From NCBI RefSeq assembly GCF_003862485.1, contig NZ_RRCM01000001.1, positions 107,124 through 171,123 on the forward strand: a stretch of 64,000 nucleotides of DNA. Direction: 5' to 3'. This DNA is from Lachnoanaerobaculum orale. GTDB taxonomy: Bacteria; Bacillota; Clostridia; Lachnospirales; Lachnospiraceae. A program made the translations under genes and the position numbers. Under the pieces are notes generated by a model. The model had not been told where the DNA came from. It did not search any database and was given only the letters and a program-made list of their open reading frames with translations. The stretch's first letter is position 1; each line of letters opens with the position of its first letter. Of the stretch, positions 19,415-27,369 are shown in pieces.

Positions 19415-20862
19415 TTGTTCATCTCCTGTGCTTTTTTCAGGGCGTCGACTACGGCTCCGGCCTTATTGATACTCTCCATATATTCCTTATCGGGGTCAGA
19501 GTCCGCCACGATGCCGGCACCGCTTCTTATAAATACTTTGCCGTTTTTCTTATAGGCAAGTCTTATTGCTATGCAGGTATCCATGTTTCCGGTAAAGTCG
19601 ATATAGCCTATCGCACCTCCGTATATACCTCTTTTGTTGTTTTCAAGTTCTTCTATAAGTTGACAGGCACGAATCTTAGGAGCACCTGAGAGAGTACCTG
19701 CAGGAAGTACGGCTTCAAGCGCGTTGAGCGCATCGTATTCAGGCCTTATCTCGCCTCGAACGGTGGAACCTATGTGCATTACATGAGAGTATCTTTCTAT
19801 AGAGTGGAATTTTTCCACAACCACGCTGCCGAATTTGCTTATCTTTCCAAGGTCGTTTCTTCCGAGGTCTACAAGCATGTTGTGTTCCGCAAGTTCCTTT
19901 TCATCAGCCAAAAGTTCGGTTTCAAGTTCTTTATCCTCTTTTTCGCTCTTGCCTCTGGGTCTTGTACCTGCAAGAGGGAAGGTGTGTAATATACCGTCTT
20001 CAAGTTTTACCAAAGTTTCAGGAGATGCACCGGCAACTTCCACATCTGTTCCTGAAAAGTAGAACATATATGGTGAAGGATTGACGGTTCTAAGTACTCT
20101 GTAGGTATCCAAGAGGCTTCCTTCAAAGTTTGCCTGTAGTCTGTTTGAAAGTACGATTTGGAAAATATCGCCCTCCTTGATATGATGTTTTGCCTTACCG
20201 ATCATCTTTGAAAACTCGTCCTTTGAAAATAGCGGTGTTACTTCACCGAGCAGCTTTCCGCCTTCAAAGGACTTCTTGCCTGTATGTAAAAGTTCTTTGA
20301 TTGAATTGAGTCTTTTTAATGCTTTTTCGTATTCAACATCTATGTCTTTGTCAAGTTCGATATTTGTTATAAGTATTATCTTTTGCTTAACATTGTCAAA
20401 TGCTATAACATCTTTAAACAGCATCAGGTCTATATCTTTAAAGCCTTCACTGTCGTCAATATTCATTTTTGTGCTAGGCTCTTTGTAGTTTATAAAGTCA
20501 AATGAAAAGTACCCTACCAGACCTCCTGTAAAAGGTGGGAGAGAAGATATTCTCGGACTTTTGTATTTTTTCAGAAGTTCTCTGAGATAGTTTGTCGGGT
20601 CGCTGCATTCAAATTCTTTTCCGTCCACATTCATCTTGCCGTCAATGCAGCTGATTGAAAGCTCCGGTTCAAATCCCAAGAAGGTGTATCTGCCCCAGTT
20701 TTCATTGGCCTTGGCTGATTCAAGTAAGTAAGCATGAGTGGATGCCGCTTTCAGAATTCTCATAGCTTCAATCGGTGTGATAAAATCCGACAAGATTTCC
20801 ATACTTATAGGCGCCAGTGTGTATTCTTTATTTTCTTTAAGTTTTTTTAGGTTGGCTAACAT
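19411..20862 (-). CDS. trpE: Anthranilate synthase component I
   Basis: 483 residues, chorismate-binding fold. Feedback-site residues typical of TrpE lie in the N-terminal LLESAKANENWGRYTFLG segment; catalytic core motifs include ASPETLVKLEDG, AGTRPRGKSEKED, LVDLGRNDLGK, PAGTLSGAPKIRA and GGAIGYIDFTGNMD. GAAGGAGAATAT-like ribosome site before ATG. It follows aroF after 9 bases, so the first committed steps of the shikimate and tryptophan routes are co-transcribed. Confidence 0.97.
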   Translation of the reverse strand: MLANLKKLKENKEYTLAPISMEILSDFITPIEAMRILKAASTHAYLLESAKANENWGRYTFLGFEPELSISCIDGKMNVDGKEFECSDPTNYLRELLKKYKSPRISSLPPFTGGLVGYFSFDFINYKEPSTKMNIDDSEGFKDIDLMLFKDVIAFDNVKQKIILITNIELDKDIDVEYEKALKRLNSIKELLHTGKKSFEGGKLLGEVTPLFSKDEFSKMIGKAKHHIKEGDIFQIVLSNRLQANFEGSLLDTYRVLRTVNPSPYMFYFSGTDVEVAGASPETLVKLEDGILHTFPLAGTRPRGKSEKEDKELETELLADEKELAEHNMLVDLGRNDLGKISKFGSVVVEKFHSIERYSHVMHIGSTVRGEIRPEYDALNALEAVLPAGTLSGAPKIRACQLIEELENNKRGIYGGAIGYIDFTGNMDTCIAIRLAYKKNGKVFIRSGAGIVADSDPDKEYMESINKAGAVVDALKKAQEMNK

Positions 20863-20871
20863 ATATTCTCC

Positions 20872-21885
20872 TTACAATGTCTTTCCTTCAAGTACAACTC
20901 TTTTTTTGATGTCCTGCATCAAATGGTCAAATTGGTCAAGGTCAAGTGACTGTGCTCCGTCACAAAGAGCTTTTGCCGGATTGTTGTGCACCTCCACCAT
21001 AATGCCGTCTGCACCTACGGCAAGTGCGGCCTTTGCAAGAGGCGGTACAAGTGATCTGATACCTACCGCATGGCTTGGGTCTACCAGTATAGGAAGATGT
21101 GTTTTTTCTTTTAACAGTGCAACAGCTCCAAGGTCAAGGGTGTTTCTTGTAGCGGTTTCAAAGGTTCTTATGCCTCTTTCACAGAGGATTACGTTTTCGT
21201 TTCCTGATGCCATTATATATTCGGCACTCATCAGGAATTCTTCTATAGTATTGCAAAGTCCTCTTTTTAGAAGTATAGGCTTTTTCAATTTGCCGACTTC
21301 TTTTAACAGGTCGAAGTTTTGCATATTTCTGGCTCCGATTTGTATGATATCTACATTTTCAAACAGAGGTATCTGTGTCTGATTCATTACTTCAGAGATA
21401 ATCGGAATATTTACAGCTTCTTTGGCAGACTCAAGGTAGTCAAGTCCTTCTTTTCCAAGCCCTTGGAAGGCATATGGTGAGGTTCTTGGCTTAAATGCGC
21501 CTCCTCGAAGGATTACGGCGCCGCTTTTTTTCACGCTGTCAGCCACCATTGTTATCTGTTCTCTTGTCTCTACACTGCAAGGTCCTGCAATAACTGTGAA
21601 TGTGCCGCTGCCTATATTCACATCGCCGACTTTTACGATTGTATCGTCAGGGTGAACTGTTCTTCCGGCTGCTTTATATGTCTCTGTTACTCTTTTGCCG
21701 TAGTCCACTATCGGATGTGTGGCTACTATTGTGTCCATATCTATTTTTGCAGTGTTGCCGATAAGGCAGACTGCAGTATGCTCCGTGCCCGGAGCGTATA
21801 TTGTATCAAATCCTATATTTTCAAATTCTTGTCTGAAGTTTTTTATTGCCTCTTCGCTGACGCCGGCTTTTAAAATAAATACCAT
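20872..21885 (-). CDS. aroF: 3-deoxy-7-phosphoheptulonate synthase (DAHP synthase)
   Basis: 337 residues from the ATG at 21885, chosen because AGGAGG lies just before it; the in-frame extension to 21990 reads through the inserted repeat element and is not real coding sequence. Residues 1-70 form the ferredoxin-like regulatory domain of type I-beta enzymes (as in Thermotoga), and the rest is the KDPG-type TIM barrel with AGPCSVETREQ, KPRTSPYAFQGLG, RGLCNTIEEF and VDPSHAVGIRSLVPP. It makes the first shikimate intermediate. Placement with trp genes behind a Trp T-box ties its supply to tryptophan need. Confidence 0.95.
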   Translation of the reverse strand: MVFILKAGVSEEAIKNFRQEFENIGFDTIYAPGTEHTAVCLIGNTAKIDMDTIVATHPIVDYGKRVTETYKAAGRTVHPDDTIVKVGDVNIGSGTFTVIAGPCSVETREQITMVADSVKKSGAVILRGGAFKPRTSPYAFQGLGKEGLDYLESAKEAVNIPIISEVMNQTQIPLFENVDIIQIGARNMQNFDLLKEVGKLKKPILLKRGLCNTIEEFLMSAEYIMASGNENVILCERGIRTFETATRNTLDLGAVALLKEKTHLPILVDPSHAVGIRSLVPPLAKAALAVGADGIMVEVHNNPAKALCDGAQSLDLDQFDHLMQDIKKRVVLEGKTL

Positions 21886-21949
21886 ATGTCCTCCTAATAA
21901 TGTGTTATATAAGTGATATAAAAGTAGTAAGCTTGGTGGTGCTTTTGAC

Positions 21950-22130
21950 TTGCGTGATACTGCATTGCTCCGCACTGCGTGCTCCCGCAATCCGTACAGG
22001 CATTTGTACTCCGCGCATTTTCCTGACTGAAAATGGCTGCGTACTCATGTCTGTACGAGTCTCAAGGACTTACCCCCTCTTACAACAAGTTGAAGAGTGG
22101 GTAATCCTTTGAGACTCTAGTATCACGCAA
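21950..22130. mobile_element. Inverted-repeat (MITE-like) element in the aroF-trp leader
   Basis: About 181 bases bounded by perfect 12-base terminal inverted repeats, TTGCGTGATACT (21950-21961) and AGTATCACGCAA (22119-22130). Inside are further foldbacks, such as GAGTCTCAAGGACTTACCCC (22057-22076) with its near complement at 22099-22117. The interior is visibly GC-richer than the flanks and carries no credible ORF. Its outer edge abuts the T-run of the T-box terminator. No clear target-site duplication is seen. A non-autonomous element or a genome-wide intergenic repeat fits; a purely structural leader cannot be excluded. Confidence 0.6.
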
Positions 22131-22420
22131 AAAAGTCCTTGTTAAGTAAAACCTTAGCGGTTTTATTTAACAAGGACGAAATTTCAACAAAAAAATCGCG
22201 GTGCCACCTTGATTCACAGTATGACCTGTGCACTTTAAGATACCTACATATCCCTTGCAACTAACGTATGCGAACGTCGTAGAATACTCTGCTTACGCAT
22301 TTGACTACGCCCTCCATGGTCCATTTGTCAGACTGTTTCTTATCCGGCTCTCAGCCACCCGGACTCTCTGTGAAGTCATAACCGACTTTATCTCCATATC
22401 AACGGTTTGCTTGATTTCAC
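22129..22420 (-). ncRNA. T-box riboswitch, tryptophan type
   Basis: Read on the minus strand, the leader shows stem I motifs (AGAGAG, then GGTGGCTGAGAGCC), a specifier context AA-TGG-ACC with TGG at 22323-22321 (Trp codon), and the conserved T-box AAGGTGGCACCGCG at 22210-22197. It ends in a terminator: GTCCTTGTTAA (22177-22167 on minus) pairs with its complement at 22145-22135, followed by a T-run at 22134-22129. Uncharged tRNA-Trp should stabilise the antiterminator and turn on aroF-trpEGDCFBA. The T-box core is certain; the specifier assignment is by pattern. Confidence 0.92.
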
Positions 22421-22421
22421 G

Positions 22422-22450
22422 ATTGTAATATAAAATCATGTGACTGTCAA
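22422..22450 (-). promoter_or_regulatory. Promoter of the T-box-aroF-trp operon
   Basis: Minus strand: TTGACA (22445-22450), 17-base spacer, TACAAT (22422-22427), immediately before the T-box leader. Confidence 0.85.
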
Positions 22451-22479
22451 CAAAAATAATCATTACAGTTCAGGCGTTT

Positions 22480-22611
22480 TTTGAGGTGCAAAAATGTCAC
22501 CTCAAAAATGAAGAAAGTTCAGGCGTTAGAAGATATATGCCATATATGTTTACAGAACAAGGAATTGTGATGCTTTCCGCTTTTATGGTCATTTACATAA
22601 AAGCCTTATAA
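22480..22611 (+). pseudogene. ORF6N-domain (phage antirepressor-like) gene remnant
   Basis: The frame ending in TAA at 22609-22611 reads FEVQKCHLKNEESSGVRRYM followed by PYMFTEQGIVMLSAFM. The RRYxPYxFTEQGxxMLSxxL block is the hallmark of the ORF6N/KilA-N-type domain of phage and mobile-element antirepressors. No start codon or N-terminal part remains, and the reading stops soon after the motif, so this is a decayed fragment. The region 22612-22694 after it holds nothing recognisable besides the ribosome site of the next gene. Confidence 0.7.
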
Positions 22612-22694
22612 ATGATATAATGCTACCTAAGATTGTGCTTGGCAGTCTTAATACTGCAAGTAAATCATTAAAGCGTCACAAAGAAAGGAGAATG

Positions 22695-23516
22695 ATGGCT
22701 TTTTTTGAAAAACTGGAGAGGAAATTTGGAAGATACGCAATCAGAAATCTGATGATGTATCTGACTGCACTGTATGCTGTAGGTTTTGTGATATCTTTGG
22801 TGAATATACAGATATATTATGAATATATGTCTCTTGATGTGGCAAAGATACTTTCAGGGCAGGTTTGGAGACTTATCACATGGATTATGTATGTACCCGA
22901 GCAGAATGTGCTGTTTGCGGCAATAATGCTTGTACTGTATTACAGCCTCGGAACAAATCTTGAGAGAGTTTGGGGCAGTTTCAGATTTAACGTGTATATG
23001 TTCATGGGGTATATATTCCTTATAATAGGAGCATTTATCTTATATGCGGTATATGGTGAAGCGGCAAGCGTCTTTTTACTTACACCTGACAGCCTGAATA
23101 TGTCCATATTTTTGGCATTTGCACTTACATACCCCGATATGACATTTTATCTGTACTTTGTACTGCCTATAAAAGCGAAATATTTGGCGTTTGTATATTT
23201 GCTTATTGAAGTTTATAGTTTTATAATAGGAGGCGTCATAACAAAGGTATCTATAGGGCTTAGCTTGTTAAACTTTGTTATATTCTATCTGATGACAAGA
23301 AATTGGAACAGAATATCACCGAAGAATGTAGTCAGACAGGTAAAGTTTAAAAAGGCGGTAAAGATGAGACCGGCAGGTGAGCCTATACACAGATGTGCAG
23401 TATGCGGAAGAACCGAAAAAGATGACGATACACTTGAGTTTAGATATTGCTCAAAATGTAAAGGTAATCTTGAGTACTGTTCAGACCACTTATATACACA
23501 TACTCATGTGGAATAA
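22695..23516 (+). CDS. Rhomboid-like membrane protein with zinc ribbon, catalytic motif absent
   Basis: 273 residues. The start at 22695 (or 22692) follows AAAGGAG; an in-frame ATG at 22620 has no ribosome site and lies in an untranslated stretch. Six or so membrane segments carry rhomboid-fold landmarks: GQVWRLITWIMYVP after the first segment and LGTNLERVWGSFRFNVYMFMG. The GxSG serine motif and the late catalytic His are not found; the matching segment reads SLNMSIFLAFALTYPD. The C-terminus has CAVCG, then CSKC and a Cys-His-rich tail (YCSDHLYTHTHVE), a probable zinc ribbon. Best described as a pseudo-rhomboid or derlin-like protein of unknown role. Confidence 0.7.
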   Translation: MAFFEKLERKFGRYAIRNLMMYLTALYAVGFVISLVNIQIYYEYMSLDVAKILSGQVWRLITWIMYVPEQNVLFAAIMLVLYYSLGTNLERVWGSFRFNVYMFMGYIFLIIGAFILYAVYGEAASVFLLTPDSLNMSIFLAFALTYPDMTFYLYFVLPIKAKYLAFVYLLIEVYSFIIGGVITKVSIGLSLLNFVIFYLMTRNWNRISPKNVVRQVKFKKAVKMRPAGEPIHRCAVCGRTEKDDDTLEFRYCSKCKGNLEYCSDHLYTHTHVE

Positions 23517-23546
23517 ATGAGATACCCTGTAATGATGTAACATTTT

Positions 23547-23570
23547 ATAAATGTATCTTGATACATTTAT
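23547..23570. promoter_or_regulatory. Perfect dyad overlapping a candidate pyk promoter
   Basis: ATAAATGTATC (23547-23557) and GATACATTTAT (23560-23570) form a perfect 11-base inverted repeat with a 2-base centre, too tight to be a good terminator and without a T-run. A possible promoter (TTGATA 23558-23563, 17 bases, TAGTAT 23581-23586) overlaps its right half, so it looks like an operator. Confidence 0.45.
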
Positions 23571-23620
23571 GGATGAGTGGTAGTATTTTAGCTTGTAGAA
23601 AGATAAAGAGGAAAAGGAAA

Positions 23621-25057
23621 ATGAAAAGAACAAAAATTATATGTACTATGGGTCCGAATACAAACGACAAAAAGCTTATGAAAGATATGGCAATCGCAGG
23701 AATGGACGTTGCCAGATTCAACTTTTCACATGGTGATTATGAAGAGCATTTGGGCAGATTGAATATATTAAGAGAAGTAAGAGAAGAAACCGGAAAAGAG
23801 GTGGCTGCACTTCTTGATACAAAGGGACCTGAGATAAGAACAGGTTTACTTGAGGGCGGAAACAAGGTTACTCTTGTTGCCGGAAATGAATATACACTTA
23901 CAATAAACGAGTGTGTAGGAAATGACAAAAAAGGCTTTATCAACTACAGCGGGCTTAACGAAGATGTAAAGGCAGGCGATAAAATACTTATAGATGACGG
24001 TCTTATCGCACTTGAAGTTATAAATGTGGACGGACCTGATATCCACACCAAAGTTTTAAACGGCGGTGAGCTTGGAGAAAAGAAGGGTGTTAATGTACCG
24101 GGAGTTTCAATAAAGCTTCCTGCACTTACACAAAAAGATATAGAGGATATAAAGTTTGCCTGTGACAACGGATTTGAGTTTATAGCGGCATCTTTTATCA
24201 GAAACGGTGATGCGGTTCGCCAGATTAAAGAAATTCTTGCAGAAAAGCATGCAAACATCCAGGTTATCTCAAAGATTGAAAACCAAGAGGGTATCGACAA
24301 TATGGACGATATCATTGAAGCAAGTGACGGTATCATGGTAGCAAGAGGAGATATGGGTGTTGAGATAGACGCCGCAAGACTTCCTTTCATTCAGAAGAAA
24401 CTTATCGAGAAGTGTTCAGTGGCAGGAAAGCCTGTAATCACAGCTACACAGATGCTTGATTCCATGATCAGAAATCCAAGACCTACAAGAGCCGAGGTTT
24501 CAGATGTGGCAAATGCTATCTACGACGGTACGGATGCCATAATGCTCTCAGGAGAGTCCGCAATGGGTAAGTATCCGCTTGAGGCACTTAAGATGATGGT
24601 TAAGATTGCAAAGGAGACAGAGATACACCTTGATCATACACAGTACAGAAACAGAAAAGTAAACAAAATGGATAAGAAGAATATTTCAAATCAGGTAGGA
24701 TATGCTGCAGTTTCTACAGCGGATCAGCTTGAGGCGAAGGCAATTATTGCACCTTCCATCAGCGGATTTACTACAAGAATGCTTTCAAAGTGGAGATCGA
24801 CTATTCCTGTTTACGGAATGAGCCCAAGCATCACAACAATTCGTCAGATGCAGCTTTTATACGGAGTGGTACCTGTATTTGCAAAGAGAGCCGATACTAC
24901 AGATGTACTTATAGAGTCATCTATAGATATTCTTAAGAGAGAAAAATATCTTAAGTCGGGAGATTTGGTAGTCGTTACTGCAGGTATTATACCTAAGAAG
25001 GCTGACAGAGGACCGGCAAGATACACCAATACAATGCAGGTTGAGACTGTAAAATAG
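23621..25057 (+). CDS. pyk: Pyruvate kinase
   Basis: 478 residues from the ATG at 23621 (MKRTKIICTMGPNTNDKKLM), with AAAGGA just upstream; the ATG at 23558 lies in the promoter dyad. Motifs seen are NFSHGDYEEH, LLDTKGPEIRTG, KIENQEGIDNMDDI, VARGDMGVEI and TQMLDSMIRNPRPTRAEVSDVANAIYDG (read in parts). It makes pyruvate and ATP from PEP. It lacks the extra C-terminal PEP-utiliser-like domain found in Bacillus Pyk. Confidence 0.97.
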   Translation: MKRTKIICTMGPNTNDKKLMKDMAIAGMDVARFNFSHGDYEEHLGRLNILREVREETGKEVAALLDTKGPEIRTGLLEGGNKVTLVAGNEYTLTINECVGNDKKGFINYSGLNEDVKAGDKILIDDGLIALEVINVDGPDIHTKVLNGGELGEKKGVNVPGVSIKLPALTQKDIEDIKFACDNGFEFIAASFIRNGDAVRQIKEILAEKHANIQVISKIENQEGIDNMDDIIEASDGIMVARGDMGVEIDAARLPFIQKKLIEKCSVAGKPVITATQMLDSMIRNPRPTRAEVSDVANAIYDGTDAIMLSGESAMGKYPLEALKMMVKIAKETEIHLDHTQYRNRKVNKMDKKNISNQVGYAAVSTADQLEAKAIIAPSISGFTTRMLSKWRSTIPVYGMSPSITTIRQMQLLYGVVPVFAKRADTTDVLIESSIDILKREKYLKSGDLVVVTAGIIPKKADRGPARYTNTMQVETVK

Positions 25058-25172
25058 TTTTGTCATATAGGCTTTAAAAACTACATTTTTTAGCAAAGGT
25101 CTCATATTTTTGTACAAAAACAGACTAAGATATGATAAAATATATATAATGAACGGTCGAAAGACCCAATCC

Positions 25173-25210
25173 ATAAAGTCACAAAGGTGTTTACATCTGA
25201 GTGACTTTAT
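25173..25210 (+). repeat. Hairpin between pyk and the cyclophilin gene
   Basis: ATAAAGTCAC (25173-25182) pairs with GTGACTTTAT (25201-25210). No T-run follows, so it may be a weak terminator for pyk or a leader structure of the cyclophilin mRNA. A TATAAT lies upstream at about 25144-25149. Confidence 0.45.
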
Positions 25211-25232
25211 TGAGATTAAAAAGGAGAAACAT

Positions 25233-25751
25233 ATGAAAAATCCAATAGTAACATTGACAATGTCGGATGACTCGGTAATCAAAATCGAACTTTACCCTGA
25301 AGTGGCACCTAACACTGTAAGAAACTTCATAAGTCTTATCAATCAGAAGTTTTATGACGGACTTACTTTCCACAGAGTAATAAACGGATTTATGATACAG
25401 GGCGGATGTCCGCAGGGAAACGGTATGGGCGGCCCTGATTATCAAATCAAGGGTGAGTTCAGTCAGAACGGATTCCAAAACGACCTCGCACATACAAGAG
25501 GAGTTATCTCAATGGCAAGAGCTATGAGCCCTAACTCGGCAGGTTCACAGTTTTTTATCATGCATCAGGATGCACCTCATCTTGATGGAGCATATGCCGC
25601 ATTCGGTTCCGTAATAGAGGGAATGGATGTTGTAGACAAAATAGCATCAGTTGATACGGACTACAATGACAGACCGAATACCGAGCAGAAGATAAAATCA
25701 ATGACGGTTGAGACATTCGGCGAAGATTATGCAGAGCCTGAAAAGTGTTAA
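25233..25751 (+). CDS. Peptidyl-prolyl cis-trans isomerase, cyclophilin type
   Basis: 172 residues from ATG 25233 behind AAAAAGGAG. Cyclophilin motifs are TVRNFISLINQKFYDGLTFH, FHRVINGFMIQGG, MARAMSPNSAGSQFFIM (active-site Arg/Phe/Gln region) and LDGAYAAFGSVIEGMDVVD. No signal peptide, so it is a cytosolic folding helper. The following GNAT gene starts within its last codons. Confidence 0.95.
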   Translation: MKNPIVTLTMSDDSVIKIELYPEVAPNTVRNFISLINQKFYDGLTFHRVINGFMIQGGCPQGNGMGGPDYQIKGEFSQNGFQNDLAHTRGVISMARAMSPNSAGSQFFIMHQDAPHLDGAYAAFGSVIEGMDVVDKIASVDTDYNDRPNTEQKIKSMTVETFGEDYAEPEKC

Positions 25752-26355
25752 TATCTGTGGAAGGCACTGTGATATAGTGATTTCAGATGAGAATGTGGCT
25801 CTTTGGGAGGCGTTTAACTCCCATAGAGCCACAGTTGCTATACTTGGCAAAGAAGATATAGATATAGCGGTTTCAAAGTATGCGGTACTTGACTATGCCG
25901 ATATAGACGAAAAGTATTTGGAGAAAGTGGCTTGCAGATATTTGCATATACCTGTATGTATAGGAAAAACGGATGATATAAAAATTCGTGAGCTGTGTCT
26001 GGACGACTTTGAAATTTTCTCAAAGTTTTGTGAGTTTCCGTTTAAAAATATAGAGAGGTTGCGGGAGTATATAGATTTTCACTATGATTTCTACGGATAC
26101 GGACTGTATGTGTTTGAGAATGAGAAAGAAGTGATGGGACTGGCAGGATTTTATAATGAAGACAACAGATGTTTTCTCTCATATATAACAGATAAAAAGT
26201 ATCGAAGAAGAGGCTATACATTCAAAGTTTGTAAATATTTACTGAAATATATTGAGGAAACATATGGAGCAAGGGATGTGTATACAAGAATAGATATTTC
26301 CAATACGGCATCTATAAATTTAGCCGATAAGTTGGGAGTAAATATATTAAATTGA
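25729..26355 (+). CDS. GNAT-family N-acetyltransferase
   Basis: 208 residues from ATG 25729, which overlaps the cyclophilin gene by 23 bases; a TTG at 25708 is an alternative start, and neither has a strong ribosome site. The N-terminal 85 residues are a small non-catalytic domain; residues 90-208 form the acetyltransferase with ITDKKYRRRGYTFKVCKYLL as the acetyl-CoA loop and the terminal RIDISNTASINLADKLG helix. Substrate unknown. Confidence 0.8.
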   Translation: MQSLKSVNICGRHCDIVISDENVALWEAFNSHRATVAILGKEDIDIAVSKYAVLDYADIDEKYLEKVACRYLHIPVCIGKTDDIKIRELCLDDFEIFSKFCEFPFKNIERLREYIDFHYDFYGYGLYVFENEKEVMGLAGFYNEDNRCFLSYITDKKYRRRGYTFKVCKYLLKYIEETYGARDVYTRIDISNTASINLADKLGVNILN

Positions 26356-26400
26356 CTGTGAAAGTATTTTTTGTGCCATAGAGTTAGAAAAACCTAACTG

Positions 26401-26429
26401 TTGTTTTTATACAGTTTTTAATGTATAAT
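26401..26429 (+). promoter_or_regulatory. Promoter of the ispE operon
   Basis: TTGTTT (26401-26406), 17-base spacer, TATAAT (26424-26429). A small AACTGT/ACAGTT hairpin overlaps the -35 region. Confidence 0.7.
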
Positions 26430-26474
26430 TTTAGATACAAAATTTTGGGCACTGAAAAGAACAGGGGTTAGTAG

Positions 26475-27353
26475 ATGAAGGTAAAGGCATTTGCAAAGAT
26501 AAATTTATGCTTGGATGTATTATCAAGAAGAGCTGACGGATACCATGATGTAGAAATGGTTATGACAAATGTTGATATTGCGGATGTACTCGAAATAAGA
26601 GAACTTGAAGAAAAGAAGATATCACTGATATGTAACAATAAGGATTTGGCGACAGATGAGACCAATCTTATATATAGGGCGATAGTACTGTTACAAAAGG
26701 AAACAAAAAAAGATTTCGGCGTAGAGGTCAGACTTGAAAAGAACATTCCTATGCAAGCCGGTATGGCAGGCGGAAGTGCGGATGCGGCGGCCACACTTAA
26801 AGCTGTGAACGAGCTTTTCAATCTGGGTATTACAACTGAGAGGTTGATTGAACTCGGAGCAAGTCTGGGAGCCGATATTCCGTTTTGTATAATGGGCGGC
26901 ACGGTATTGGCAAAGGGTATCGGAGAGAAGTTGATACCGCTTAAGAAATTGCCGAAGCTTAAGCTTTTGGTTGCAAAGCCTGCAGCAGGGCTTTCAACAA
27001 AGCTTGTATACGAAAATTTGAATATTGAGACTCTTAATAAGACCGGATTTAAACATAAGGATGTAAGAGAGATGGTTTCAATTATTGAAAGCGACGATAC
27101 GGATGACATAAAGACTGTAAAGATAGCTAAAGCGCTTGACAATATTTTGGAAGTACCGTCTTTGAAACTTTTACCTTTTATTGCACAGATAAAGCAGATA
27201 ATGTATGACAACAATTGTTTGGGAAGCCTGATGAGCGGCAGCGGAACCGCTATTTTCGGTATCTTTGATAACGACAGTGATATGCTTAGAACAAAAGCCG
27301 TACTGGAAAAAGATGACAGAATAAATTATATAGAGACTACAACTACTGTTTAG
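26475..27353 (+). CDS. ispE: 4-diphosphocytidyl-2-C-methyl-D-erythritol kinase
   Basis: 292-residue GHMP kinase of the MEP isoprenoid pathway. The N-terminal MKVKAFAKINLCLDVLSRRADGYHDV block and the ATP loop PMQAGMAGGSADAAATL are diagnostic; the third motif is GSLMSGSGTAIFGIF. AGGGG precedes the ATG. Followed at 16 bases by a GntR regulator, an arrangement that recurs in Clostridia. Confidence 0.96.
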   Translation: MKVKAFAKINLCLDVLSRRADGYHDVEMVMTNVDIADVLEIRELEEKKISLICNNKDLATDETNLIYRAIVLLQKETKKDFGVEVRLEKNIPMQAGMAGGSADAAATLKAVNELFNLGITTERLIELGASLGADIPFCIMGGTVLAKGIGEKLIPLKKLPKLKLLVAKPAAGLSTKLVYENLNIETLNKTGFKHKDVREMVSIIESDDTDDIKTVKIAKALDNILEVPSLKLLPFIAQIKQIMYDNNCLGSLMSGSGTAIFGIFDNDSDMLRTKAVLEKDDRINYIETTTTV

Positions 27354-27369
27354 ATAGATGGAGGATAAA

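Noticed and set aside
21886-21990. N-terminal extension of aroF (MREHAVRSNAVSRKSK...)
   Set aside because: It reads through one arm of the inverted-repeat element, has no ribosome site, and an AGGAGG sits right before the ATG at 21885.
22620-22694. Longer start for the rhomboid-like gene at 22620
   Set aside because: No ribosome site before it, while AAAGGAG stands just before 22692-22695.
25110-25232. Extended start of the cyclophilin gene at 25110
   Set aside because: The extension covers the putative promoter and leader hairpin, and a strong AAGGAG precedes ATG 25233.
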